Shown in pieces: positions 43,208 through 53,155 of a DNA stretch of 64,000 bases (the first letter of the stretch is position 1; each line of letters begins with the position of its first letter). Source of the stretch: Adiantum capillus-veneris (Eukaryota > Streptophyta > Polypodiopsida > Polypodiales > Pteridaceae); assembly GCA_014529385.2 (NCBI GenBank), contig CM043965.1:66488190-66552189 (forward strand), written 5' to 3'. The position numbers were made by a program, and so were the translations under genes. Below the pieces are notes generated by a model. It ran no database searches and had not been told where the DNA came from. It saw only the letters and a list, made by a program, of their open reading frames with translations.

Positions 43208-44310
43208 ATTTCAAGAGAATGTGACCAAAAAACTTATGCCAAAAAATTTGGGATAATTTTGACAGAGTTTCCCCTGTAACAAAAACAAAACCTCAAAAAT
43301 TATGCGGCAAAATCACTATGTAAACAATCAAATGTGCTAAGAATGTGTATGGATGACTCAAGAGAGAAATCCACAGATGTCCTCTACTTAGAGATAAGAA
43401 TCTCAAGTGAAACTAAGCCAAATATATCTAATAAATCAACAAAGAGTAATCAATGGTCATAGATTGGCATAAACTTCTCAAATAAACTGCCAAATGACTG
43501 CCAACTTGGTGTCAAAAGCACCTATACCAGTATGTACATAACTTATGGCGAGGCCATGAAAGGGGATCTCCAGCAACCTAATCCACCTCATACTAGGTAA
43601 CCCAGTCCCCAATGCTGAGCTTCAAAAAACCTTGTGCAACGACTCTCACAAAAGGCTACGCAGACTCAGTGACTAGCCACAGTCTCCGAAATGGCTCTTC
43701 CGGACCGAGTCTCAAAAATGGCCGATATTGCCAAAAACAAGCCAAAAATAGACTCCACAATGTCGTACAATGGCAATATCTGCAACTCAATGTATATGTA
43801 ACGATAGTCACTGCTAGAGTAGCAGGATCTGCGCACAAACAGGTGCCAAAACAGTGCAAGTAGTCTGTACCAACCTCTCCCTACCGGGAGTGAAAATCGC
43901 TCTCAATAGAGCTCAATAGCACCACAAGTGCTAACCACGCAGAAAATAATGTACAAAGCTCCCACTAGAGCAAAATTCTGTCAAACATAGCCAACTAGGC
44001 CAAGCATGTAACCACAGATGTCATACATGTGCCAAAACAGGTATGGCAATAACAAACTCTCTGAAAACTGTAGAGAAGAGTGCAAATCCTATAGCAATTA
44101 AAAACCTTCGAACCTGTCTCCACCTATATTTGTCAGCCAACATGGCTATGCTAAAACTCAGAGAATCTCAATCCATGAACCACATAGAGCTTACATCAAG
44201 AAGCACTCATGTGGGTGTCAAAACACTACTTGCCCATGCCGATGCCAAGAGAGAGGCAGATGAGAGATTCCCTCTCTTTTCTCTCGCTTCTCTTCCTTGC
44301 GGAGGATAGA
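43208..44310 (-). other. Leader of element E with conserved hairpin
   Basis: Hairpin at 43275-43249 (GGGGAAA, loop, TTATCCC on the minus strand), 42 nt before the gag ATG. Similar to the A leader at 9041-9065. The remaining 1 kb has no coding evidence. The outer end and 5' LTR are not identified. Confidence 0.5.
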
Positions 44311-44313
44311 TGT

Positions 44314-44314
<1 letters not shown>

Positions 44315-44357
<43 letters not shown>
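44315..44357 (+). repeat. (TG)n microsatellite
   Basis: About 43 bp of TG dinucleotides. Confidence 0.9.
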
Positions 44358-44359
<2 letters not shown>

Positions 44360-45220
44360 AAACACAAACTCGCTTACCGCTTGCATACACCAAAGAGCTC
44401 ACGCTCTCTCTCACTATCTCCTGCTATTATAGTCAAATATTGGAACTTTGCTTTAAGCTAGGAATCTTCTTAAAAAGATTAAACAGGAATAAGGCATAAC
44501 AAGCACACACAAAATTACCAATTGGAAATTTTTATCATATCATTGCATAATGTGAAGTAATTTTAATTTAGGAATCCCCTTGAGAGGTTAAGCAAAAATG
44601 GGCCTAATGCCAACAAAAATTCACCATTTTTTAACAAATTCATCTTTAATTTTTTGGATAAAATATTTGATTAGAAAAAAAATTATTTGCTCAATTGGGT
44701 TACGATAGACTACCTCCTAAGGCTCTTCACCAATATAGTTGTCTTTGACTTTTAAGTGCATTGCATGGAGGTATGAATGCCCTAAATAATGATTCTTTGT
44801 ATTTCAACCACAATGGATGAAGGTTTGAATGCTTTCAACAATGTTGCTTTGTTTTTGTGCATATTCATGGTTTTATGTATCATAGACATCAAGATTTGAA
44901 TATTTGGCTTGGTTAAGGATAGAGGTTTGAAACCCCATTATGTAAAAACTTAATAACGACTATAACCATTGTCCTTCCCACATTAAGTAGAAGAGTTGCT
45001 TCAATAAAAAATTTATTCCAAAAAATCAATTGATGAGCAACCCTAATATATATTATATACTATGGTAACTTAATCACAAAACAAAAGAGTGTTTGATGAG
45101 TTGTGGAGTAGAAGGTGGAAGGATGAACCAATTGTGAGGATGTGGGCCTAATGATAAGGAAACTTTCCACCCAATTTCTACCTAATTTGGGAGAGACTCA
45201 CAATTGATAAGTTGTCACCC
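44358..45220. other. No recognisable feature
   Basis: AT-rich DNA between the E leader and the D-like remnant. No ORF above 60 codons with support. Confidence 0.4.
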
Positions 45221-45700
45221 TGTTATGGTAGCAACATGTCCTTAGGACTATTGGGACACCTTTCTTCCTTGCTAAGAGGTCCCCCCCCCCCACTCCTGAG
45301 TTGTATCATTCTATGGTAGGCCATTTCTTCGTATTAGGACACTTAGTAATACCACTCCCTTAAGTGTGTGCCCTTGATCATCTCCTTCCTCTTCTCCATT
45401 TTTGTGTGCATCCCTACAACATTTTTACTAATAGTTGATATGAGAGTAGGCTTCAACATCCATAGTAGTGCTGCCAACATTCTCATGGCATATTTTCTTA
45501 TATTGTAGTGATATTTGGTGAGCAATCGTAGAGTGACATATGTATTGAGAGTACGCGGTAGCTTCTTATTGTCAAAGATTTAATTCAGACTCATTTCGAG
45601 CTCCATTTCCACTATTGATAGTACTCCACACTCAATCCTATCCTTTTGTGCAATTTTTTGATCCACAACACTTTATCCTTTTTTGACATAAACTGCATGG
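45221..45700 (+). mobile_element. Degenerate D-type copia LTR and leader remnant
   Basis: Starts TGTTATGGTAG, like the D LTR start, and keeps the order of D LTR landmarks: GCTAAGAGGTCCCCC, then GTGTGTGCCCTTGA, then TTCCTCTTCTCC, then CCCTACAAC. A decayed primer site TTGATATGAGAGTAGG follows near 45436, then the D leader motif TTTCGAGCTCCATTTCCACT. No gag follows. G is inserted just to the right. Confidence 0.55.
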
Positions 45701-45730
45701 ATATCGTATTTTGCAACAAATCTTGCTTGT

Positions 45731-45735
45731 AAATT
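45731..45735 (+). other. Target-site duplication of element G (AAATT), left copy
   Basis: AAATT is repeated at 60823-60827 directly outside the other LTR. Confidence 0.8.
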
Positions 45736-46004
45736 TGTGCGCATCTGCCGCACGTGTCGGAGCTAGGGACTTGCCGAGCACCGTGTGCGAGCCACGAAGG
45801 CTGCAAGCACACAACTAGCAGGCCTAGCAAGCTCACAGAGAACGGGGGTGTGTCACTCACCTCCCTGCGCTTGTCGCTGTGAAGGATTCCTCGCCGCGAA
45901 GAAGAGGGAGCTGCTGCCGTACTGCGCTCAACCGCCTCGCCACCGCAGGTGTCGTCGCAATGCTCGATCACACACACACACTCTCCCTCTCTCCCTCAAG
46001 CGCG

Positions 46005-46052
<48 letters not shown>

Positions 46053-46349
46053 TGAGCACACAATGGAGATGGGGATGGAGATAGGGCAAGAGCACTTCTT
46101 CTATTGCACACTGAGAGAATAGGTCAATTTTAGGTTTAGGTGACTTTTATATGAGCTCGCCCCATTCACATTTGGGCGCCCATGCTTAGCCAACTAACTC
46201 TTGCGTGTTCTAGTTAGAGTGCGCCTCTCATCGGCGATCACTCTACCATTTTTCTATTGGACCGACAAGCCCAGTGCCTGACTCTACTAAATAAATAATA
46301 CAGCGTCCGTCGTAGGCGATAGGGTGTCCATGAGCCACGAGGGTTAACA
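45736..46349 (-). repeat. 3' LTR of element G (614 bp)
   Basis: Plus strand TGTGCGCATCTGCC to GGGTTAACA; closely similar to 60211-60822. Contains (AC)n at 46007-46049. Preceded on the minus strand by the purine tract AGGAAGGGGGGCA. Confidence 0.9.
46007..46049 (+). repeat. (AC)n microsatellite in the 3' LTR of G
   Basis: About 43 bp of AC dinucleotides. The 5' LTR has the same tract at 60480-60522. Confidence 0.9.
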
Positions 46350-46366
46350 TGCCCCCCTTCCTGATG
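46350..46366 (-). other. 3' polypurine tract of element G
   Basis: Minus strand CATCAGGAAGGGGGGCA directly before the 3' LTR. H has the same tract at 24612-24628. Confidence 0.8.
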
Positions 46367-47567
46367 TAGATTCTGTCCTCGGAAGCTATTGAGTTGAAGC
46401 TTGTTATGTCCATGTTGTAGAGCATCTGGATTTGAATCTGCAAGGCAAAGTCACTGTTTCAGCAAGCGGAATTATATGGCCATAAATCATGAGGGGAATG
46501 TAAAGTACATGTGGAAATGAGTAAATGCAAGATTTATGAAATGTTAGACTGCCATTAAGGACAAATAAATCGCACTTTGAGTAAATTAATTAATCAAGAG
46601 TTTTGGGCTTATGGGTGAGTCTATCAATTAGTTAGCTATGACTAGGTTAAAACAACTACTCTAGTACTAGCTAAGCTAAGAAGATTATCTAAATGCAAGA
46701 TTCCCTAATTGTGCTTTTCAGCTTTGATTAGCCAACTAGCTCTCACAACTACAAACAAAAGCTTGAAATGTTAATTGTAAGCTCGATGGAAGTCTTTTAA
46801 ATGGCATTCATTTTTTTTCTTTTTTTTCTTTTTTTACTTTGGTTCACAATCATTTGACGTGTGTGCTTATTTTGTATGTCCGGGGCTTTTGGTTTCTCAA
46901 AGAAAAGCGCCCACACTGGGAACCTCTAGGGCTCTAGTACAGTAGACAATACATGTGAGTGAAGTACCAAATCAAGCCAAGATTTCTCTTCCAGCATTAG
47001 ATTTTTCATTTGTGGCACTTATGTTTTTTGCTTCCATTTCCTTTGTATTCTCACTAGTGTTTTTGTTGTTTAAGTGAGCAAGCTTCTCTATGCCTTAAAC
47101 ATTCCTAAGGTCTCAAATACTCAGATAATTTTATCAGCTAGGCCTAGTGGTCAAGTAAATGAGTTAACCTAAAGTCACGGTCTCCTAATCTCAAGGCTCA
47201 TCCATAAGATTAAACTCTAGTTCCATCAACTTAAGCAAAGAAAAATTTATACATCTATAATGGCAGATAACAAACATAACTATTGCACTCAAACAAACCA
47301 TGAAAATTCATTATTAGCAATTATACATATCTACCAACATGAATCATGGAAAGTAGTACACCTGGAGGTATGGAGTTGCTCATTTCGTCGAAGCAGATGT
47401 CCTCAACCATATGGATGGAAATCCATATAAGTCCTACCTAACACATCCAAAAAACAAGCAGTATACCTCTAGGAGGCATGTCAGTGTGAAAAAATTAAAA
47501 CTCCTAGAAAACAAACTCAAAACACAATCCAGACCCCTAACCTACCTATCTGTCATCCCTTTTAGAA
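46367..47567. other. 3' non-coding stretch of element G
   Basis: 1.2 kb with no supported ORF between ORF Y and the purine tract. It corresponds to 23273-24615 in H. Confidence 0.5.
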
Positions 47568-47990
47568 TCAAGGAAAGAGGATATTATATAAACCGGGTGG
47601 CCATCCTAAGGCTAGGCCTCTATCCTCATCATCTAGATAAACGAAATCATTTTCCGTGAGTCCATAGTCTTCCTTGGTCTCTATTATTTCTTCTTCATCA
47701 TCCTCTTGTGCAAGCGTGTTAATCAAGAACCTCGCGATGTGTGGATACTCATCTTGTGCAAAAGAATAAGCATGTGCCACCGGAGAAACATTCGCTACTG
47801 GGTAGGGATCACTAGTTATCCATAGATGAATCAGTCATTCTAACTCCTCAAAATTTCGCTCACGTGCAAGTCTCTCTACCAAATCCCATTCGCAAGAAAG
47901 TACTGGGTAGTAGATGTGAAACACTTGAGAAAAAGAAAAAGGGTACCTTTCATAAAAAATAGAAGCGCATGCCTCTAGTGAACTAGCCAT
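47568..47990 (-). pseudogene. ORF Y, small conserved downstream ORF (element G copy)
   Basis: 141 codons from the ATG at 47990 (MASSLEACASIFYERYPFSF) to a stop at 47568. A single TGA lies in FEELE-LIHLW, where H has TGG (Trp). Blocks shared with H are ERYP, CEWDL, ARERNFEELE, TSDPY, FVYLxDEDRGLALG. The protein is soluble-looking and acidic in its second half. It resembles neither an env-like protein nor any domain I know. Position after ORF X and before a long non-coding tail is the same in both copies. Confidence 0.6.
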
Positions 47991-48270
47991 CTCTCAGAAT
48001 ACAGATAGATTTGGTTAGTCTTTAAAACATGAGTTGTTTTTGTGTGTTGCTTGATGTGACATGGTGAATTTAGACTTATGTGTAGGATCTGATAGGGTAC
48101 TCTCTCGTTGCTAGTCGCTCTTACACTTTTTTTTTAAAATAATAAAAATCTTTTTTTGTTTGTTTGCTAGAACTAGTATAAGGCTTTATATATACATTCC
48201 CTAGGATTGGGGATTGAGAGGTCAGGGAGAAAGGTTGAGAGGGAAGCAAGTGAATGATGGATGTCAGCAA

Positions 48271-48290
48271 ACACTCCCCCCTTCCTTGGG
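48271..48290 (-). other. Internal polypurine tract (element G)
   Basis: Minus strand AAGGAAGGGGGGAGTG at the end of ORF X, nearly the same as the 3' tract and conserved in H at 22593-22613. Confidence 0.55.
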
Positions 48291-48294
48291 TAGA

Positions 48295-49389
48295 TCATAC
48301 CTTTTGGAATGATGTCGCCACCTTTTGAAACCAATTGTTCCAAGTTGTTATGGGTGAAGGCTTTAACCAATAGTTTTCGATCGCCCTATGCGTTTCATCT
48401 AGTTGCAAGGGTGGTAAGGTACTCTCCCATGATTTTATTTGCAACATCATTGTAGGTGGTGAACTTACAACGGGAGGTGTAAACTCTTTCTTGCTTGTAT
48501 GGATATGTACAATGGTAGGTGGAGGTTGTGTCGAAGCTTCTATTTCTGTATAGGAACTACATGAAGAGCAAGAAGCTTCATTTTCTTTCCCTGTTCCTGA
48601 GCTAGGTGGAACAAATCGTTCTTTCTCTGGTACCCAAACTAGCTTTGGAGCAGGTGTGTCGCATTCCGTGATTTTTTCCTTTCCACGATCTTCAATTTGT
48701 TTTGGAGCCACAGGATTGAACTCACATGGGCTCGGTGACAAGTAAGAGCACAATTTACATTTTTGCACCCAGATTTGATCATTTTCTTCATAGTAGCCTT
48801 GGGCTTCCAATAGTTTTTTAGGAATCCAACGCAACATATCTTTACATTTCTTGGGGCGAATGGGACGTCTCTTACCAGGCTGCTGTCTTTTAGCATTGGC
48901 TATGGTCGCTAAAGAAGCTTTAGGGACCCACTTGTATGTTTTCTTTGTTATCTTGGGATGGGTCTTGTGTGTCTCAAGCTTTATTTCAGCTACATCAATT
49001 GAAGCTCTAGAGACTTGGGCTATGGGGACATATAGTTCAACCTCTTGGACATGCAATGTTTTGGGTTTTATTTCCTTAAGAGGCAATATCTCAGGGACTA
49101 TGGCTTGCGGGGCAGGGCTAAGAGTTGGTTTTTGCGTTGTGGCACCCCCAGTCCCCCAATCAATAGTGCATTTGGTGGCTATCATCCACGTGCGTCCTAG
49201 GTTTATGACCAAAAAGTCTTGAGCTACAACCCAATTGTCATAACTAACAGAAGTGTGCCAGATTCCAAAAACCGTAGTTTTTTTCTTGTTGACACCCTTG
49301 ACTTGGATAATACTCTCAGATAGAGGTGGCTTCCCTAACTGACACCACACCCCATATGATAGCAGATTATATTTAGCGCCCTTGTCCAA
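48295..49389 (-). CDS. ORF X: downstream ORF with a second retropepsin-like domain
   Basis: About 364 codons, open upstream of 49389 too, overlapping the end of integrase in another frame. The first 80 residues have the retropepsin layout: LLDKGAKYNLLS (position of Asp-Ser/Thr-Gly-Ala, here Asp-Lys-Gly-Ala), then VKGV, and FLVINLGRTWM about 65 residues later, which parallels the LGRPFM/LGRPWM end of gypsy proteases. The rest is basic, with three WVPK-like repeats (YKWVPK, LRWIPK, LVWVPE), a CKLC pair, and a conserved tail SWESTLPPLQLDE shared with H. The normal protease lies in its usual place at 53.1-53.8 kb, so this would be a second one. Lys at the Ser/Thr position suggests a non-catalytic or decayed site. 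Confidence 0.55.
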   Translation of the reverse strand: MDKGAKYNLLSYGVWCQLGKPPLSESIIQVKGVNKKKTTVFGIWHTSVSYDNWVVAQDFLVINLGRTWMIATKCTIDWGTGGATTQKPTLSPAPQAIVPEILPLKEIKPKTLHVQEVELYVPIAQVSRASIDVAEIKLETHKTHPKITKKTYKWVPKASLATIANAKRQQPGKRRPIRPKKCKDMLRWIPKKLLEAQGYYEENDQIWVQKCKLCSYLSPSPCEFNPVAPKQIEDRGKEKITECDTPAPKLVWVPEKERFVPPSSGTGKENEASCSSCSSYTEIEASTQPPPTIVHIHTSKKEFTPPVVSSPPTMMLQIKSWESTLPPLQLDETHRAIENYWLKPSPITTWNNWFQKVATSFQKV

Positions 49390-50498
49390 TAAGGCGTTAT
49401 ATAGAACTTTTTCATAGGCGTGTCAGAGTCCAACCAATCATCCTCTGTTTCAACGTGGAATGCATGTGTAACTCCAAGGTTAGCCTCTCGCTGGCGTCTT
49501 ATGCGTTGTTGGCGCTCTTTCGCCTCAGCTTGAGCTTGTATCTTTTTCAATTCTGTTTGAGCCTTGGCTGTCTTTTTCGTATGGATGGCACGTAGCTCCT
49601 CTTGGCTTAAAGGATCATAGTATCTTTTAAATTTGCTCCCATTGAGGAATCCAATGGTTTCAACTCCATCAAGAGTCTCCACACGAATGGTTTCTTGTGG
49701 GCTGATCTCACATACTCTATATGGTCCTTTTCCCGCATATTTCAACTTTTTCTTTTCGTTACGCACTCCATACATAAGGACTTTATCACCAACATTCATA
49801 TCTTTGTTCTTTAGATGACGGTCAAACCATTTCTTCCTCCTATCTTTCTCCACAAGTGCATTTTGCACAGCTAATTGCCTCTCTTCATCTAGCCTTTCAA
49901 GGATATATAATCGCTCAACTAAAGGGTTGCCATCCCAATCTTCTTGAGAAGCTACTCGAAGACTAGGAACGACAAACTCCCATGGCATAACCGCTTCTTG
50001 GCCATACACCATCTTAAACGGTGTGCAATTAATGGCAACTTTGTACGCAGTACGATAAGCCCATAGAGCTGAAGTTAACTTTAAATCCCAATCTGTGCGA
50101 TGAGCTTCCACCATTTTGGTCAAGATAGAGATTAAGGTTTTATTGGTGCTCTCAGCTTGGCCATTTGCTTGCGGATAATAAGGTGTGGACTTATGGTGAG
50201 CTATCATGAAGTTAGTAGTGAGTTCTTTGATTACTCCATTTATAAAATGAGTACCATTGTCACTCACAATCTCAAAGGGACAACCAAATCTTGTAATAAT
50301 GTTCTCAAAGAGAAACTTGGCATTTGACCTCGCATCAGCCTTTTGTGTCGCCCTGGCTTCCACCCACTTTGTTACATAGTCAGTGGCAACGATAATATAT
50401 CGAGATTGAGTGCCACGAGCTGCCGGACTAATTGGGCCTACAAAGTCCAAACCCCATTTTTCAAATGGTTGAGTCACTTTAACAGGATGTAAGGGCAT
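49335..50498 (-). CDS. Gypsy integrase of element G
   Basis: The D-D-E core is intact: LDFVGPIS (first Asp), SDNGTHF (second Asp), ANGQAESTN (Glu). The C-terminal part includes YAGKGPYRVCEI, with conserved Gly-Pro-Tyr. The H-H-C-C zinc region lies just upstream and is broken by stops (HMGIAGGHF at 50640, C-C near 50530). The last 55 bp overlap ORF X. Integrase inserts element DNA into host chromatin. Confidence 0.85.
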   Translation of the reverse strand: MPLHPVKVTQPFEKWGLDFVGPISPAARGTQSRYIIVATDYVTKWVEARATQKADARSNAKFLFENIITRFGCPFEIVSDNGTHFINGVIKELTTNFMIAHHKSTPYYPQANGQAESTNKTLISILTKMVEAHRTDWDLKLTSALWAYRTAYKVAINCTPFKMVYGQEAVMPWEFVVPSLRVASQEDWDGNPLVERLYILERLDEERQLAVQNALVEKDRRKKWFDRHLKNKDMNVGDKVLMYGVRNEKKKLKYAGKGPYRVCEISPQETIRVETLDGVETIGFLNGSKFKRYYDPLSQEELRAIHTKKTAKAQTELKKIQAQAEAKERQQRIRRQREANLGVTHAFHVETEDDWLDSDTPMKKFYITPYWTRALNIICYHMGCGVS

Positions 50499-50627
50499 CC
50501 TATCCTTTCGTTGAGTGATCTTGTAACGTTGGCATTAATCACATCCTTTTGCAAAAAGTGATGCATCCTTAAATAAGGTTGGCCACCAATAGCCTGATTG
50601 CAACACCTTTCTAGCTGTTAGTCTCCC

Positions 50628-51653
50628 CTAGAAATGTCCTCCGGCTATACCCATGTGGGCTTCTTGTAGTATGTACAAATACTCATCCTCACGGGCACAA
50701 CGTCTCAGAATATCGTCCTTCCCTAGCCTGTAGAGAGTTCCTGCAATGAGAGAGTAAGGTTCACATTCTTTTAATAGTTTTCGAGCTATGTCCTTACGAA
50801 GCTCTTTGGGTGGAAAACCATTAATTAGAAAGTTCACAATCTTTTCACTCCATTCAGGTATGGTTTCGACTAGGAATAGAGAAGTATCGGGTAATTCATC
50901 ATCGACTCCAGTAGGGGCTTCACCATTGGGTATGCGAGACAAATGATCCGCCATGAGATGTCTTTTACCCGGTCTCACCACAATGGTAAAATCAAACTCA
51001 AGAAGAATTAGCAACCATCGTGTAATTCTTCCCGTGGAACAAGGTTTATTTACGAGATACAACAAGGCTTGATGATCAACATAGAAAACAAACTTGTTGG
51101 CCAGAAGGTAGTAGCGAAATTTCTTCACTACATAAATCATACCTAACCCTTCTCGCTCTGTAGTGGTGTAGTTTCTCTCGGCATCATTCAATTGACGACC
51201 TGCAAAGCTGATGGGGTAGTCCAATTTATGTTCTCCTGGTTGAGCTAGAACACACCCAATAGCAAAGTTTGATGCATCAATATGCACATGAAAAATTAAA
51301 TTCCAATCGGGCACTCGTAGAATAGGGGCGCTAGTCAAGGTCTTTTTCAATGACTCATAAGCATAGTCACACTCCGTAGTCCAGTGGAACTCAATAAGAA
51401 GCTTGTACAAAGGACGAGCTATCTCGGCAATGTTTAAAATAAACCGTCGGTAATAACCAACATGGCCCATGAATCTTTGAACTCCCTTATAGTTTGTAGG
51501 TGGTGGCAATTCAACAATGGCTTTAATTTTGCTCTCATCTGTGGAAATCCCATTTTTGGACACTATATGCCCTAAAATGACTCCATGTTTAACCCAAAAT
51601 TGGCATTTGAAAGGATTCAAGGAGATGTGATACAATCTGCACTTCTCAAACAC
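50628..51653 (-). CDS. Gypsy RT thumb, RNase H and linker to integrase (element G)
   Basis: Starts with KCRLYHISLNPFKCQFW and LGHIVSKNGI (RT thumb/connection, common to gypsy), then RNase H: HVHIDASNFAIGCVLAQ, TTTEREGLGMIYVVKKFRYY, FYVDHQALLYL and ADHLSRI. The acidic residues Asp, Glu, Asp are visible. It ends at a stop directly after HMGIAGGHF, the start of the integrase zinc region. Confidence 0.85.
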   Translation of the reverse strand: MFEKCRLYHISLNPFKCQFWVKHGVILGHIVSKNGISTDESKIKAIVELPPPTNYKGVQRFMGHVGYYRRFILNIAEIARPLYKLLIEFHWTTECDYAYESLKKTLTSAPILRVPDWNLIFHVHIDASNFAIGCVLAQPGEHKLDYPISFAGRQLNDAERNYTTTEREGLGMIYVVKKFRYYLLANKFVFYVDHQALLYLVNKPCSTGRITRWLLILLEFDFTIVVRPGKRHLMADHLSRIPNGEAPTGVDDELPDTSLFLVETIPEWSEKIVNFLINGFPPKELRKDIARKLLKECEPYSLIAGTLYRLGKDDILRRCAREDEYLYILQEAHMGIAGGHF

Positions 51654-51656
51654 TTT

Positions 51657-52424
51657 TCATAAGCATGATAGATGTTCTTTCCAAGAGGAATAAACACAAA
51701 GGTCATCTAAGAAAGCTTCGCAAAACTCCCTCAAATATTCTCTAAAAGCAGTGTTTATTAATCTTTGAAAGGTAGCCGGGGCATTGGTTAAGCCAAAGGC
51801 CATAACACGGAATGCAAACACTCCAAATTTGGTTATAAAGGTTGTTTTAGCTTGGTCCTCTAGCACAATTGTGATTTGATTGTAGCCAGAGTACCCATCT
51901 AAAAAGCTATAAGCTTCCTTCCCTGCAACTCTTTCAAGCACATGTTCCGAATATGGCAAGGGGTAATGGTCCCTCCTAGTGGCATCATTGACCTTCTTGA
52001 GATCTATGCACACTCTGAGTTTCCCATTATTTATTGGAGACACCCATTCTGAGTGCTCAATAGGGTATATGAATCCACATTCTACAAGCTTTTCAATCTC
52101 TTCTTGAACGATCTTTGCATATTTAGGATTCATTGGGTAGGGTCATTGCTGAACTGGTTTAGCCATGCTATTCATGGGGATTGTGTGCTGCACCACAGAA
52201 GGTGGAACACCTTTCATATCATGATATGTCCACTTAAATATATCCCTGAATTCCTTGAGAAGTTCTTTAAGTACACACTCCTCAGTCGCTGTCAAATCTT
52301 GGGCAATGAAGACAGGTTTAGACTCTTCTCCTGGGTCTGCTAACTCTATTTCCTTAACTATCGCTGGACCATCATAGACTCCATTGCTCCCATCGATAGG
52401 TTTTCTTTGGGCCTTTGTATACAC
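51657..52424 (-). CDS. Gypsy reverse transcriptase palm (element G), one stop
   Basis: 52424-52143 gives FRDIFKWTYHDMKGVPPSVV, the typical RT approach. After one stop, 52133-51657 contains the palm: VSPINNGKLRVCIDLKKVND, FLDGYSGYNQI (first Asp), FGVFAFRVMAFGLTNAPATF and FLDDLCVYS (the YxDD position reads FLDD). One further stop separates it from the thumb at 51653. Confidence 0.85.
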
Positions 52425-52504
52425 AACCTTACGTTCCTCTGTGGTATAGGATTTGAAATGTTCAGGGCACGGTGTAAGTTTGTGGGGTCCTGTTGTTCTG
52501 TGGA

Positions 52505-53155
52505 CTATGATTTAACTTCTGATTCCTTTTGTTGTTGAGCTAACTCTCGATTTTGTCGTCTCCTTACGGTACGGCTCAAACTTGGCTTCTTTGTAGCCTC
52601 TAGTTGTGCGATGTCAATGGGTTGTGGACTACACCACATAACGCTTTGAAGGTATTCACCCCAGTTATCTACCAACTTTCGATGAGCATCACATGCCCCT
52701 ATATAATTAAGCCATTCTGCGGTAGATTTCTTTTCATTTATTCTAGCACGCACATTTGCTCGATAATGTCGCCTCTTATATCTCTTACTCTTCTTGTTTA
52801 ATTCTCGATTACGGTCGATTTCTAGTGAAGACTCACTAGATGAATCACTACTTGTGTCTTCTGCTCCCTTGGATAGATTATCATCTAGGTTACCACTGGG
52901 CCCTGAATGGTTTGTCCCCACATTTGCACTAAGATTCAACTCAGATTCTTCGTCCTCAGAGTCAATTTCAATTGATGATTTTGACCCCAAATCGTGTGGG
53001 CTATAGTCTTGTGAGGCGCTACTGGTTTCAATGCCAGTCACACTTTCATCTTGTAGATCATCAGAAGATATATGCATTGCTTCTAGTATGTTTAAGGGTA
53101 CAAGTGGTGGTATTTCATCCCCCTCAGGTCTATGGTTGCTGCTAGGTGGACCCAA
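52505..53155 (-). CDS. Charged linker between protease and RT (element G)
   Basis: 216 codons, Ser/Asp/Glu-rich in the first half and Arg/Lys-rich in the second (KKSKRYKRRHYRANVRARIN). No known domain. Such linkers occur in long plant gypsy polyproteins. Overlaps the end of the protease frame by about 60 bp, so a frameshift lies between them. Confidence 0.55.
   Translation of the reverse strand: MGPPSSNHRPEGDEIPPLVPLNILEAMHISSDDLQDESVTGIETSSASQDYSPHDLGSKSSIEIDSEDEESELNLSANVGTNHSGPSGNLDDNLSKGAEDTSSDSSSESSLEIDRNRELNKKSKRYKRRHYRANVRARINEKKSTAEWLNYIGACDAHRKLVDNWGEYLQSVMWCSPQPIDIAQLEATKKPSLSRTVRRRQNRELAQQQKESEVKS

Larger units (their letters stand above)
29874..44310 (-). mobile_element. Ty1/copia element E, split by nested elements C and D
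   Basis: Oldest element of the nest, minus strand. Pieces in reading order: leader and gag (about 44310-42211); D inserted in the protease (TSD ATGTG); protease continuation (34837-34684, with VRHVPKLI); C inserted; pre-integrase (31020-30826); RT tail and RNase H (30819-30060); 3' LTR (30059-29874). The pre-integrase piece joins directly to the RT tail, so the integrase core and catalytic RT were deleted, as in B and C. The 5' LTR was not found near 44.3 kb. Closest relative in the window is A. Confidence 0.7.

Noticed and set aside
44200-44310. 5' LTR and primer site of element E
   Set aside because: GGTGTCAAAAC at 44216 is on the wrong strand for E, and nothing matches the 29874-30059 LTR.
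44209-44499. Val-Cys repeat ORF
   Set aside because: Product of the (TG)n tract.
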